Assembly: GCA_030068145.1 (NCBI GenBank)
Contig: JAPJBO010000014.1
Span: 558,001-622,000, forward strand
Reading direction: 5' to 3'
DNA from: Diplonema papillatum
Taxonomy: Eukaryota > Euglenozoa > Diplonemea > Diplonemida > Diplonemidae
Length of the DNA stretch: 64,000 nt
Below are positions 8,718 to 18,294 of this stretch, piece after piece (position 1 is the first letter of the stretch; the number at the start of each line of letters is the position of its first letter). Below the pieces are notes generated by a model. That model was not told the DNA's origin. It ran no database searches and saw nothing but the letters and a program-made list of their open reading frames with translations. The position numbers and the translations under genes are program-made.

Positions 8718-11240
8718 TCAGCATAGAAATAAAGTAAGTTGAAGTATGGCGAAAGATAAAGATAAGAACCACACCCTCTCGAAAAAGGCGACGTCGTGGA
8801 GAGTTTTCTCGCGGCCGCTTCCCTCGGTGTCGTCTTCCTCTGGGTAACCGCTTCCCTCCGTCGCTCCTCCTAGATCAGCTCCCGAGTTTTTGATCCCTTC
8901 ACCTCTTCCTGACTCTTGCCCAGTCCTCGAGCTTGCGCTACCCTCCCCGGATTCGTTGTTTTCGCCTTCGCCTTCGGCCTCTCCGAATTCGCCCTCTCCG
9001 AGTTCGTTTCCACTCCCGCCTTCGCCTTCGCCCTCTCCGAGTTCGCCTTCGCCTTCGCCCTCTCCGAGTTCGCCTTCGCCTTCGCCCTCTCCGAGTTCGT
9101 TTTCGCTCCCGAGTTCGCCTTCGCCTTCGCCCTCTCCGAGTTCGTTTCCGCTTCCGCCTTCGCCCTCTCCGAGTTCGTTTCCACTCCCGCCTTCGCCCTC
9201 TCCGAGTTCGTTTCCACTCCCGCCTTCGCCTTCGCCCTCTCCGAGTTCGTTTTCGCTCCCGAGTTCGCCTTCGCCCTCTCCGAGTTCGTTTCCATTTCCG
9301 CCTTCGCCCTCTCCGAGTTCGTTTCCACTCCCGCCTTCGCCTTCGCCCTCTCCGAGCTCGTTTTCGCTCCCGAGTTCGCCTTCGCCTTCGCCCTCTCCGA
9401 GTTCGTTTCCACTCCCGCCTTCGCCTTCGCCCTCTCCGAGTTCGCCTTCGCCCTCTCCGAGTTCGTTTCCGCTTCCGCCTTCGCCCTCTTCGAGTTCGTT
9501 TCCACTCCCGCCTTCGCCTTCGCCCTCTCCGAGTTCGTTTTCGCTTCCGCCTTCGCCCTCTTCGAGTTCGTTTCCACTCCCGAGTTCGCCTTCGCCCTCT
9601 CCGAGTTCGTTTCCGCTCCCGAGTTCGCCTTCGCCTTCGCCCCCTCCGAGTTCGTTTTCGCTCCCGAGTTCGCCTTCGCCTTCGCCCTCTCCGAGTTCGT
9701 TTTCGCTTCCGCCTTCGCCCTCTTCGAGTTCGCTTCTGCTCCCGCTTTGAACTTCACCCTTTGCGAATTCGTTATTGCTCCCGGTTTCACCTTTCTCCGA
9801 TTTGTCGCGCTCCGATCCTTCGTCTCCACCCTTTTCGGATTCGCTTTCTCGTGTCGTCACCCCGGGATTTGACTCAACGGTCGGCGGTGTCACTGCTCCC
9901 GGATTCGACTCAACGGTCGGCGGTGTCTCTACTCCGGGATTCGACTCAACGGTCGGCGGTGTCTCGACTCCCGGATTCGACTCAACGGTCGGCGGTGTCT
10001 CTACTCCGGGATTCGACTCAACGGTCGGCGGTGTCTCTACTCCCGGATTCGACTCAACGGTCGGCGGTGTCTCTACTCCCGGATTCGACTCAACGGTCGG
10101 CGGTGTCTCTACTCCCGGATTCGACTCAACGGTCGGCGGTGTCTCTACTCCGGGATTCGACTCAACGGTCGGCGGTGTCTCTACTCCCGGATTCGACTCA
10201 ACGGTCGGCGGTGTCACTGCCCCCGGATTCGACTCAGTTGCCGGCGGTGTCTCGACTCCCTGATTCGACTCAACGGTCGGCGGTGCCTCGACTCCCGGAT
10301 TCGACTCAACGGTCGGCGGTGTCTCTACACCTGGGTTCGACTCAACGGTCGGCGGTGTCACTGCCCCCGGATTCGACTCAACGGTCGGCGGTGTCTCTAC
10401 ACCTGGATTCGACTCAACGGTCGGCGGTGTCACTGCCCCCGGATTCGACTCAACGGTCGGCGGTGTCTCTACACCTGGATTCGACTCAACGGTCGGCGGT
10501 GTCACTGCCCCCGGATTCGACTCAACGGTCGGCGGTGTCTCTACACCTGGATTCGACTCAACGGTCGGCGGTGTCTCTACACCTGGATTCGACTCAACGG
10601 TCGGCGGTGTCTCTACACCTGGATTCGACTCAACGGTCGGCGGTGTCTCTACACCTGGATTCGACTCAACGGTCGGCGGTGTCTCTACACCTGGATTCGA
10701 CTCAACGGTCGGCGGTGTCACTGCCCCCGGATTCGACTCAACGGTCGGCGGTGTCTCTACACCTGGATTCGACTCAACGGTCGGCGGTGTCACTGCCCCC
10801 GGATTCGACTCAACGGTCGGCGGTGTCTCTACACCTGGATTCGACTCAACGGTCGGCGGTGTCACTGCCCCCGGATTCGACTCAACGGTCGGCGGTGTCA
10901 CTGCCCCTGGATTCGACTCAACGGTCGGCGGTGTCTCGACTCCCGGATTCGACTCAACGGTCGGCGGTGTCTCTACACCTGGATTCGACTCAACGGTCGG
11001 CGGTGTTTCTACTCCCGGATTCGACTCACTCGTAGACGTCGTGGCTACCCCCGGGTTCAACTCACTTGTCGGCGGTGTCTCTACTCCCGGATTCGACTCA
11101 CCGGTCGGCGGTGTGACTGCCCCCGGACTCGACTCCTTTGTCGACATCCTCACGTTCCCCGGGTTCGACTCGCGAAGGTTTTCCTCGCTCAACTCAGCAT
11201 GGCATAGCAGAACAACCGACAGCACTGTCAAAAGGCGCAT
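8718..11240 (-). CDS. Secreted, probably GPI-anchored repeat protein (840 aa)
   Basis: The frame is open further upstream, but the Met at 11240 is chosen because it starts a good signal peptide (MRLLTVLSVVLLCHA). Next comes a long array of 12-residue repeats (TPPTVESNPGVE or TPPTVESNPGAV, roughly 9850-11110) rich in Thr/Pro/Ser. A second low-complexity region of Glu/Gly/Ser/Asn/Leu follows (units like GEGELGSGNEL, roughly 8985-9740). The C-terminus is hydrophobic (WFLSLSFAILQLTLFLC) with no charged tail, as in GPI-anchor signals. Thr/Pro-rich repeats suggest an O-glycosylated surface coat protein; this is inference. The other strand also stays open for up to 700 codons because all repeat lengths are multiples of three; those frames are shadows. 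No introns seen. Confidence 0.75.
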   Translation of the reverse strand: MRLLTVLSVVLLCHAELSEENLRESNPGNVRMSTKESSPGAVTPPTGESNPGVETPPTSELNPGVATTSTSESNPGVETPPTVESNPGVETPPTVESNPGVETPPTVESNPGAVTPPTVESNPGAVTPPTVESNPGVETPPTVESNPGAVTPPTVESNPGVETPPTVESNPGAVTPPTVESNPGVETPPTVESNPGVETPPTVESNPGVETPPTVESNPGVETPPTVESNPGVETPPTVESNPGAVTPPTVESNPGVETPPTVESNPGAVTPPTVESNPGVETPPTVESNPGAVTPPTVESNPGVETPPTVESNPGVEAPPTVESNQGVETPPATESNPGAVTPPTVESNPGVETPPTVESNPGVETPPTVESNPGVETPPTVESNPGVETPPTVESNPGVETPPTVESNPGVETPPTVESNPGVETPPTVESNPGVETPPTVESNPGAVTPPTVESNPGVTTRESESEKGGDEGSERDKSEKGETGSNNEFAKGEVQSGSRSELEEGEGGSENELGEGEGEGELGSENELGGGEGEGELGSGNELGEGEGELGSGNELEEGEGGSENELGEGEGEGGSGNELEEGEGGSGNELGEGEGELGEGEGEGGSGNELGEGEGEGELGSENELGEGEGEGGSGNELGEGEGGNGNELGEGEGELGSENELGEGEGEGGSGNELGEGEGGSGNELGEGEGGSGNELGEGEGEGELGSENELGEGEGEGELGEGEGEGELGEGEGEGGSGNELGEGEFGEAEGEGENNESGEGSASSRTGQESGRGEGIKNSGADLGGATEGSGYPEEDDTEGSGREKTLHDVAFFERVWFLSLSFAILQLTLFLC
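8985..9740. repeat. Coding minisatellite (GCCTTC/GAGTTC words)
   Basis: Irregular tandem array of short words such as TTCGCCCTCTCCGAGTTCG within the surface-protein gene. Repeat-unit variants are shuffled rather than in strict order. Array size is likely variable between alleles. Confidence 0.85.
9850..11110. repeat. 36-bp coding minisatellite, about 35 copies
   Basis: Unit GGATTCGACTCAACGGTCGG plus 16 bases, encoding 12 residues on the minus strand. Two main variants alternate: GTCTCTACACCT/GTCTCTACTCCC against GTCACTGCCCCC. They form a run of alternating pairs around 10330-10560 and a homogeneous run around 10550-10690, which suggests recent unequal exchange. Confidence 0.95.
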
Positions 11241-11883
11241 TGTCGGGCGCGACACGAGCACAGCTAGGAGCACTCCCCCGCTCCTCCGGATAAGCGTGTG
11301 CGGGGAGCACAACAACTTTAAGCTCTGATGAGTGAAGGACGGGGGTTCCTGCCAAGTTGTATGAATAGTAGGATCGTAGGATGGAGAGCTAAAACAAATG
11401 AACAACCCAAAGATATCGAGATGGCAAATGAGCACTCTCCCCTGCTATCTCGAGTGCAGGGCTACCTAGCGTCGCACCTCGCAGTGCGTTGTTGTAGTCC
11501 CCTCCACCCGGGCTTCGTAGTGCCAGCATTTCGTCAACGAATTTCACGCACTGAAAGGACTGGAGAGACGTCGGGACATTGAGCAGGGCACGGCAAGTTG
11601 CGGCGGAAGGGCGAGCCGGCGGAAACAGGAGGGGAAAAGCCTCACGACCTGCGGAAGATATCCACCGGCAGCGGAGCAAGGAAATTGGTGCTATTCGGAG
11701 ACGGAAAGCGACTCAGCGGACCTCGAGCGAGGCGGCAGAAACCAGCCATCTGGTGGCAGGAAGGCGTTGACTGAACAGGAAATGGCCCAGGCGGAAGCCG
11801 ACAGAAACAATTGGGAGACAGAGGCAGGTACCCAGAAGCGGAAGGACACACAATCGCAAAGGAGCAGACAGCGCCAGGGGAAC
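11241..11883. other. No gene seen
   Basis: Upstream flank of the surface-protein gene on the minus strand. No convincing coding frame and no recognisable repeats. Confidence 0.4.
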
Positions 11884-12222
11884 TACCGTAAATGGGTTTA
11901 GTGGCTTTATTAGTGAAGGGTTTTATTAGTCAACGGTCAAATGAGTGAGGTTTTCAGCTCAAAACTAGTGAACATTTGACCGTTCACTAAATAAACCGGG
12001 CCTGCTGGGGGCAAGCCCTGGAATCCTTCACAACCACTTGGGTGTGTAGTAATGAAAGAAGACGACAAGAAACTGGCAACGGAGTGACTGGGAACGCTAC
12101 CCCGACTAGCACGAAGGCACACAGGACCGTTTTTGCTACTGAACGGTCAAATTAGTGAAGTTTTTGGCTGTTTTTGGGGTCAGTGAACATTTGACTGTTC
12201 ACTAATAACCCCATTTACGGTA
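11884..12222. mobile_element. Foldback MITE with TA target duplication
   Basis: Ends are TACCGTAAATGGG (left) and the inverted CCCATTTACGGTA (right), with TA at both extremes as for Tc1/mariner-type insertions. Inside are two hairpins: AACGGTCAAATG...CATTTGACCGTT near 11933-11985, and a related pair GAACGGTCAAAT...ATTTGACTGTTC near 12140-12200. No coding capacity. Confidence 0.85.
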
Positions 12223-13491
12223 CATGCAGGATGACGATCTCGGAATGAGCGGGTGGCGAAGCCACTTCATCCTACCGAGGGGCGTACAGACAAACGCACC
12301 CTTAGAATTCGACCACGCCCATTTCTCTGCTGTGCTATGCCTGAAGTCCAGGAACCCGCGCTGAAAGGTTTTGAGGCCACACACCTCGTCGATGCGGGAT
12401 TGGAGCAGCCTCGTAGGCTCCCGCTTCGCACGTGAAGCAATGCATTGCTGCACCCTGCCATTCCGAGACTGATAGGTGGGTCCCCTCGACGGTACCAACA
12501 ATTGTAATCTTCTTCAGGACCTCTTTTTTTCAAGACTCTGACGTTCATGCAGTCTAATTTTATCCAGAGCTCAGGTTGCAAGGCAGCGCAGGTCGTAATG
12601 CTGGGAGGGTTAACTCTTCTTCGCATCAAGACCTGTGCTGGATGGGCTTCAATCGCAACGTACGCACCCCGCCCGTTGTCTATTTCGTTCTCCATTCGAT
12701 TGACCGTTCATTCAGGATGACATTCTAAGGTTTCGGACTCGCTTTTCGGCCAGCAGTCGGCGCTCCGCAAAAGGAAGGAGAGGACTACGGAACATTAACA
12801 GAGGACATTGCTTAGAGATTCTACTTGAAGCGAGAGAAGAAAAGTCGAAGAGAAACATCGTTCTTGTGTATGTTTCAGTCGCACAGCAGGCAATGGGTAG
12901 CGCATGTCTCTCAGACGGTGAGCGGCAGTCTTTGAGAGCTCTGAAGGGGAGAGCAAATGGTTGGTCGAAAAAGCCACCGACTTGCGCCTTTGCAAGCTTG
13001 AGACCTCCAGGCAAAGCAGTACAACACTTAAGGTTCAATCTATTTCGAGCGAGTCACTCGGACTATTCAGCTAGTTTCGCATGGGAAGACGGTCCCAAAG
13101 ATATGTGCCTGAGCCTGGCATCGTTGCATTGACTCAAGTGGAAGGACACGAGGAGTGAGGGGTGTACTATAATATTCAGAAGAAGAGAGACATGTATTGA
13201 CAAGCATGAGGTGGAGACAAATGTACGGACTGGTCTACAGGGTAGTCAAGACCCCTTGCGGACGAAAGTGCAGCACGCCCTTGGCAGGCATAGGAAGTCG
13301 AGGTTTCTGTGTGATGTGTTTTCTTGAAAACATGCGGGAAATAGTTGACTAGACCTCTTGAGTTTGTGCTGTTAATAATGTTCGGGAGTCGAGAAGTCGA
13401 ACGTACCCATACAATACTAGTCCTGCACTATGCAGGGAAGATTCTAAGGGTTCGATTTCGCAGAGAGACCTGTAGCCCACACGAAACGGGG
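12223..13491. other. No gene seen
   Basis: Short frames on both strands without family features. A segment around 13345-13372 (AGTTGACTAGACCTCTTGAGTTTGTGCT) is found inverted at 7379-7404. Nothing else stands out. Confidence 0.4.
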
Positions 13492-13825
13492 GGTGGATTG
13501 CAAGAACGTGCTTGAAATGGGTATGTGCTCAACACCGCACTGGTTCCGTCTGCGCCGTGTTTCGGTCCTTTAAGCCACGGACACATAAGGCGGACCATCA
13601 TCAGCGCGGAACCTGAGTGTCTGCAGACGGGACAGCGATGTGAGTCTGGTTTGTCAGGCGGCTGTTCGTAGTTCGTCACAGCCAGGACTACCCAGCACAG
13701 GCGAATCAGTCACGGGGAGAAGGCCCCTACAACCGTGTCTGAGCAATCAGTTAAAAAACTCAGGGCACTCGCCCTGATGGTGACTGCGACTCGCTAGGCA
13801 GCACTGACTTGTCTTCTTTTTAGGG
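13492..13825 (+). repeat. Dispersed repeat family R2, long copy
   Basis: About 330 bp, beginning TTGCAAGAACGTGCTTGAAATG, through TGTTTCGGTCCTTTAAGCCACG and CAGCGCGGAACCTGAGTGTC, and ending in an ACTCAGGGCACTCGCCCTGA hairpin. It is nearly identical to 50466-50822. Partial copies occur at 22105, 24140, 28243, 32575, 33237, 40312, 47270 and 50986. Minus-strand frames look conserved between copies only because the copies are young. Likely a non-autonomous retroposon; its ends and mechanism are unresolved. Confidence 0.85.
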
Positions 13826-13950
13826 GGGGGGAAATCTTAGTTTCGTGTTCAGGCGCTTGCCTCTCATGTGCTTGATGCTAGCATCAAGTCTTCTGCGCGG
13901 AACGCAGAGTCTTATTTTCTGTTCTTTTCTTTCTTTCGTTGTCGACAACT
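13826..13950 (+). repeat. Dispersed palindrome element (family R1), long copy
   Basis: Has AAATCTTAGTTTCGTGTTCA, the perfect palindrome TTGATGCTAGCATCAA and a tail ending GTTGTCGACAAC. The same long form occurs inverted at 28937-29080. It directly abuts the R2 copy. Confidence 0.85.
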
Positions 13951-14187
13951 TCTTTTTTCTCCTTCTACTCTCTTTACCATGGTCGTTTTGGACTTTGGGG
14001 GGAAAATGTTTCATGGGTTTGAAGAGCGCGTGGTGCTTGCACCACTGAGGCCAGGTTATTTAACCGCGGATTTAGTGAAGAATTGTTCAGGAAACGGTCG
14101 AAAGGTAACGACCATTTCACTGTCTTCTTTGTTTTGTGATGCGAACATCACGAGGTGCTGTCCGAAGACACCGCCCACGTGAGCACT

Positions 14188-14241
14188 GTTAAGCATTGAG
14201 TTCTTTTAAGTACATGAACCACATGGATTAGCATGCACTGT
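14188..14241. repeat. 54-bp element flanking the LINE (left copy)
   Basis: Starts GTTAAGCATTGAGTTCTTTT and ends TTAGCATGCACTGT. Identical or nearly identical copies lie at 18227-18280 and 19365-19418, on either side of the LINE copies, and as a degenerate triple array at 41319-41462. The roughly 60 bp before it (14120-14187) also resembles 41255-41318, with CCGCCCACGT conserved. Acts either as a long target-site duplication or as a preferred target. Confidence 0.9.
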
Positions 14242-14255
14242 GTCGCCGCTTAAGG

Positions 14256-17200
14256 TTACTTTATGACGTCGTCACCTGTCATTGCGTCGTCAAGGTCGAG
14301 TACTTGTGGCGCCAGGGGCGCTGGGCTTTCTTGCGGTTCTGGAGATTGCGTGGGGGGGCACAGGTGCGGACAGGCTTGCACGTTTTTCACTCTCGAGGGC
14401 ACTGGAGTGCTTGGGGACGTCGGACGTTTCTGGTAGCTGCTTGCTTTAAGGGCCTTCTTCTTTTTTCGTTGCACCCCTGACTCGGGTGTGGTCGCCTTCG
14501 CCTTCTTCCGCTTGCGGCCGGCGATCGGGCTCTCCTTCGGGGTGCCGAGCACCCTCTTCTTCAACGCTGGTCGTTCGCCGGTCCCTGGCGTTGGTGGCGG
14601 CCTCTTGGCCGCCCGTCCGGTCGTCGCCGTCTTCTGCTTCACCACGGCGGGCGGTGCCTGCGCCGCGCGCTTTCCCGCCGGTGTTTCTCGTTGTACGCCC
14701 ACCTGGGTGGGTGAGAGGGGTCTCTTCTTCTTTTTGCTGTGTCCGGGGGTTGCCGGGGCGTTCGGTTCGTTGGGTTGGTGGTGGCCGCGGCGGCAGCACG
14801 CTGCCGGTCTCCTCTGCGCCAACGTAGGGAGCCCCCTGCATTCCTGGCAGGTTCCTCTGCCATGCGTGCGGCAGGCATGATGCCCGCTGCGGCAGCACGC
14901 CGCCGCCGTCTTGCACTCGCCGCATTTCGTCGTGCTGTGCTCCACGCACACCGCGATCGGCTGCCCATCGTCAGCGTGGTGATGGTGCCGACAGCACATC
15001 TCTACCGTGGGCACGTCCCTTCGGACGAGTGCTCGACACGCCTCACACTTCCCCTTGTGGTGGGTCGCGCAGGTGACGAGCGCCTTCTCTACTCCGACAC
15101 CCGGCATATGCACGGGGTCGGGGTGCAGCTGTGGTGGGGCAGGCAGGGCCCACCTCGCCGCTCTCTCGGCCGTCCAGTCCGGGTACGTCGGGAACTGCGT
15201 CCCTACATCGCTTCCCTTCACCTGCTCTTCGAGGATCGTCCCCGTGTGTGCCTCGCGAAAGCGGGGCCTGGGCCGCACCCCCGATATCCCCGTGATGCCC
15301 ATGAACGACAGCGACGTCGTCGGGCATACTCTCTCGCCTCGCTCGCAACTCCCCAGCCCTTGCTGTGTCGCCAGCTTGTCCAACGCGCTGATCATGCAGC
15401 GCAGGACGTTTCCTCGCTCCCTCACCCCCTTCGGTGCATTCTCGTGCAGCGGTATGCTGAGGCCTGAAAAGAGTTCAAAGTCGATGGCAAGCTCTAGCAT
15501 TGACGCCTGCCCGTTCTCGGTCCACTCCATGTCTGACAGCCACGCTACCAACGCATAAAACGTCGGTAGCCCCCAGGCCTTGTTCCGCTCCCACGCCCAT
15601 GCCGGGGCAATCCGCGCAAAGGGGTGGTCGAGCTTCTCGGCAGGCATCGCATCCGCTCTCGACCAGGGGGTCGTGGGGTTCCTGGCTACCCAGCCTCGTG
15701 CTTCGAGCCCTGCCCGCTCCGCAAGGATTTCAGCCATCATCTCCTGGAGCCGCCTCGAGAAGTGGGCATTCTCGGGTACTACCACTCCGTGTTCCAGCGT
15801 GCATCTGGGCCAGTCGGCGCGGTTGGCCGCCATCAGCTCGGCATGTGCCTCTCGTCGCCGTATGTGCGAGTACGCTCCGCAGTCCCAGAATACGTGTTTC
15901 TCGTCCTCGGTGTCGCCGCTTCCACAGTGCTTGCAGCTGGGCGCCTGCGGCTCAGCTCCGGCCTGTCTCATCCGCGACGTGAACTCAGCCGTGTTCACTC
16001 CTCCCGCCAACGCTACACGTATAAGCCTCGCGGTGTGCGCGGGACATTCACGCATCCTCCAGAAGGAGTTCGTCCGCTCCAGGTCGGCTCTCTGTACACC
16101 CTCAAATCCCGGCCGCCTCGCTACCAGACGGGACCACGTCTTCGCCCTCAAATCCGCCCTCACTTCATGCCCCCTCTTCGAGGGTGTCGAGGCTATCGGG
16201 TCAAATATTGCACCATTCCTCAGCGTGCGAGACAGGGGCCCTGGTCCCCATACGTGTCCACACTCCTCCATGCTCTTCATCGCCAGTCCAACTGGCCCCA
16301 GGGGTAGGTCCTCCTCGGCGTACCTTCCCCGGATGCTCTCCATCAGAGGCAGAAGTCGTGGCAACCTCTCGCACGCCGCGTAGAACGCCGTCGTCACCCT
16401 ATATGCTAGGCATGTACTGGGGTCCGTCAGGTGGCCCTTCTCCTGAAAATTTAGGACCATCTCCCTCGCGCGCTTTGGGTTGGACCCACCCCAGATCAGT
16501 CCCATCACCGACGTCGTCAGCCGTTTCATTGCCACCTTCGACACCGGCGCGAAAGAGCAGCCTGACAGCGCCGCCGGCAGCACATTCGACTGTACAATCC
16601 GGACCCGCTTCTCGTACCGGAACGGCGCATGGCGGAGGCCTTCCGCCAGGGCAGCCGCCTTCTCCACCCTCTCCGAGTCGGACCTTTCTGTCCTATTCTT
16701 CGCCGTCGAGACTAGGGCCCCCAGGCACGTGACAGATTTGCCAAACCGCAGCAGCGCATCCACGCTGCGGAGTCTGAGCGTCGACTGATGCCTACGTCTC
16801 GTCGAGAAGGCGACCGTTTTCTGGAGGTTCAGCTCCATTCCGGTGAGCGTGCAGAACTCGTCTACCACGTCCACCCCCTTTTGCAGGGCGGCCTCCGACA
16901 GCCGCGATAGCAGCGTGGCATCGTCCGCGTACGACTTTGGGCTCACCCCCTCCGCTTCTTTCTTGACCGCCTTCATCACTACCGACAGCAGGGCATTGAT
17001 GAGGATGACGGATACAGGGCACCCTTGAAGGATACCATTGGTCACACTAAACTCCCTGCCCACCCCTAGAGGCAGCTTGAAGCGTCTCGCGAGCAGTCTG
17101 TAGATCGCCCTCAGCGGCTTGAGAACCCGATTGTGCAACCCTAAGTCCCCGGCCAGGCGCAGCACTATCTCTCGCGGGACCATGTCGAAACATTTCCGGA

Positions 17201-18218
17201 AGTCCAGCGCCACTCCGTAGAGCGGCTCTCCATCTAGCAAGGCGTCCTCCATCTCGAGCCCTATCTCCATCAGGACGTCCTCGATACGGTGACCCGGTCG
17301 AAAGCCCTTCTGTCCTTCTTCGATCCACTTCTCCTGCCACAGGACTATGTCCGCAAGCCTGCGGCACGCCCATAGGCGGTACACAGCGGACGTGACGGTT
17401 ATTGGCCTCGTGTGCAGCGGGTCTTGGCTCTCATCCTTCGGCACCATCGACACCAGGGCAGTTGTCATGCTCGCCGGCCAAACCCCAGTCACTTCGACCA
17501 GGTTCATGACATCCGCTAGCGCATTCAGCAGGGGAAGCGGCAACTCCCGCAGTTCAGCCATGCGCCAGCCATCCACGCCTGACGCGCTTTTCTTCGGCTT
17601 CTTCCTTAGCAGAGTCCGCAGCTCCTCCCCCGTGATCGTCCCGGGTTCCATCAAGTGTGTGTCGATGTGCTCCTGGAACCGATCCCGAAACGGTCCGTAC
17701 TCCGGCTCTGGCCGGTCCTTGTATTTACGCAGGATAGCGTCCCACGCAGTGTGCAACACCTCGTCCATCTCGTCCACATTTGCAGTCATCTTCGCTCCGG
17801 TGCGCAACACACCCGACGGCTCAGCGCGACCGGCGCAGACGGTCGCTAGACATCGTCTGCTCGCGTCCGCCCTCTCGTTAAGCTTGTCTCGGTACTTCGT
17901 AAACCTGGCCGCAGATCCTTCCCTTCCGAGCCTACTCGTCTCTTCCCGCAACGCTGTGAGCAGCTGCTTCGCCTTCTCATGATCCGGAAACCCCCCTGCG
18001 CCTTGGTCGCCCACCATGCACGCTTGTGCCAGCCGCTTGCAGTTCTGCCAGCAGAGGGACACCTCATGTGGAACAGCTTCCGGCCCGCGACGTTGCGCGA
18101 GGTAGCTGCAGATGCGTTCCATCCGGTGGATGGCCTTTCTAAGCCGTAGCTGCCTGCTGTTCGCTGCCCCCGACCCGTCGGTCGCAGTGCCCGCCGTGAC
18201 ACAGACCCTCCTCGGCAA
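14256..18218 (-). mobile_element. LINE (non-LTR retrotransposon) reverse transcriptase ORF, 1320 residues open
   Basis: The frame opens right after a stop in the flanking 54-bp sequence and its first start-like codon is TTG, so the true 5' end is probably missing. RT motifs are intact: SGVDGW near residue 213, DFRKCFD (339-345), QGCPVS (398-403) and the catalytic YADD (430-433). After the thumb region comes a C-x2-C...H-x4-C knuckle (CKHCGSGDTEDEKHVFWDC). A distinctive Cys/His tail follows at about 1050-1147, then a basic Pro-rich end. No apurinic endonuclease domain is present in what remains. The 3' UTR is only about 20 bp before the 54-bp flank. Strand and lack of LTRs support a LINE of the L1/I/ingi-like broad type; the clade is not assigned. 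Confidence 0.9.
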
Positions 18219-18226
18219 TGTCTTCT

Positions 18227-18280
18227 GTTAAGCATTGAGTTCTTTTAAGTACATGAACCACATGGATTAGCATGCACTGT
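18227..18280. repeat. 54-bp element between the two LINE copies
   Basis: Identical to 14188-14241. It separates the 5' end of the longer LINE copy from the 3' end of the truncated copy. See 14188 for interpretation. Confidence 0.9.
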
Positions 18281-18294
18281 GTCGCCGCTTAAGG

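Noticed and set aside
10327-10345. Pol III B-box-like GGTTCGACTC words in the 36-bp repeats
   Set aside because: Occurs as part of a coding minisatellite with no A-box or tRNA fold.
8933-11035. 700-codon plus-strand ORF (Arg/Leu-rich, then Ser/Thr/Gln/Arg repeats) and other long frames opposite the surface protein
   Set aside because: All repeat units are multiples of three without stops in several frames, so these frames are forced. Only the minus frame has a signal peptide and anchor.
13428-13679. Minus-strand frame with CPVC and CPW motifs recurring at 50277, 50793 and 32338, suggesting a small zinc-finger gene family
   Set aside because: All instances coincide with R2 repeat copies. Conservation is explained by recent repeat copying, and ends differ in each.
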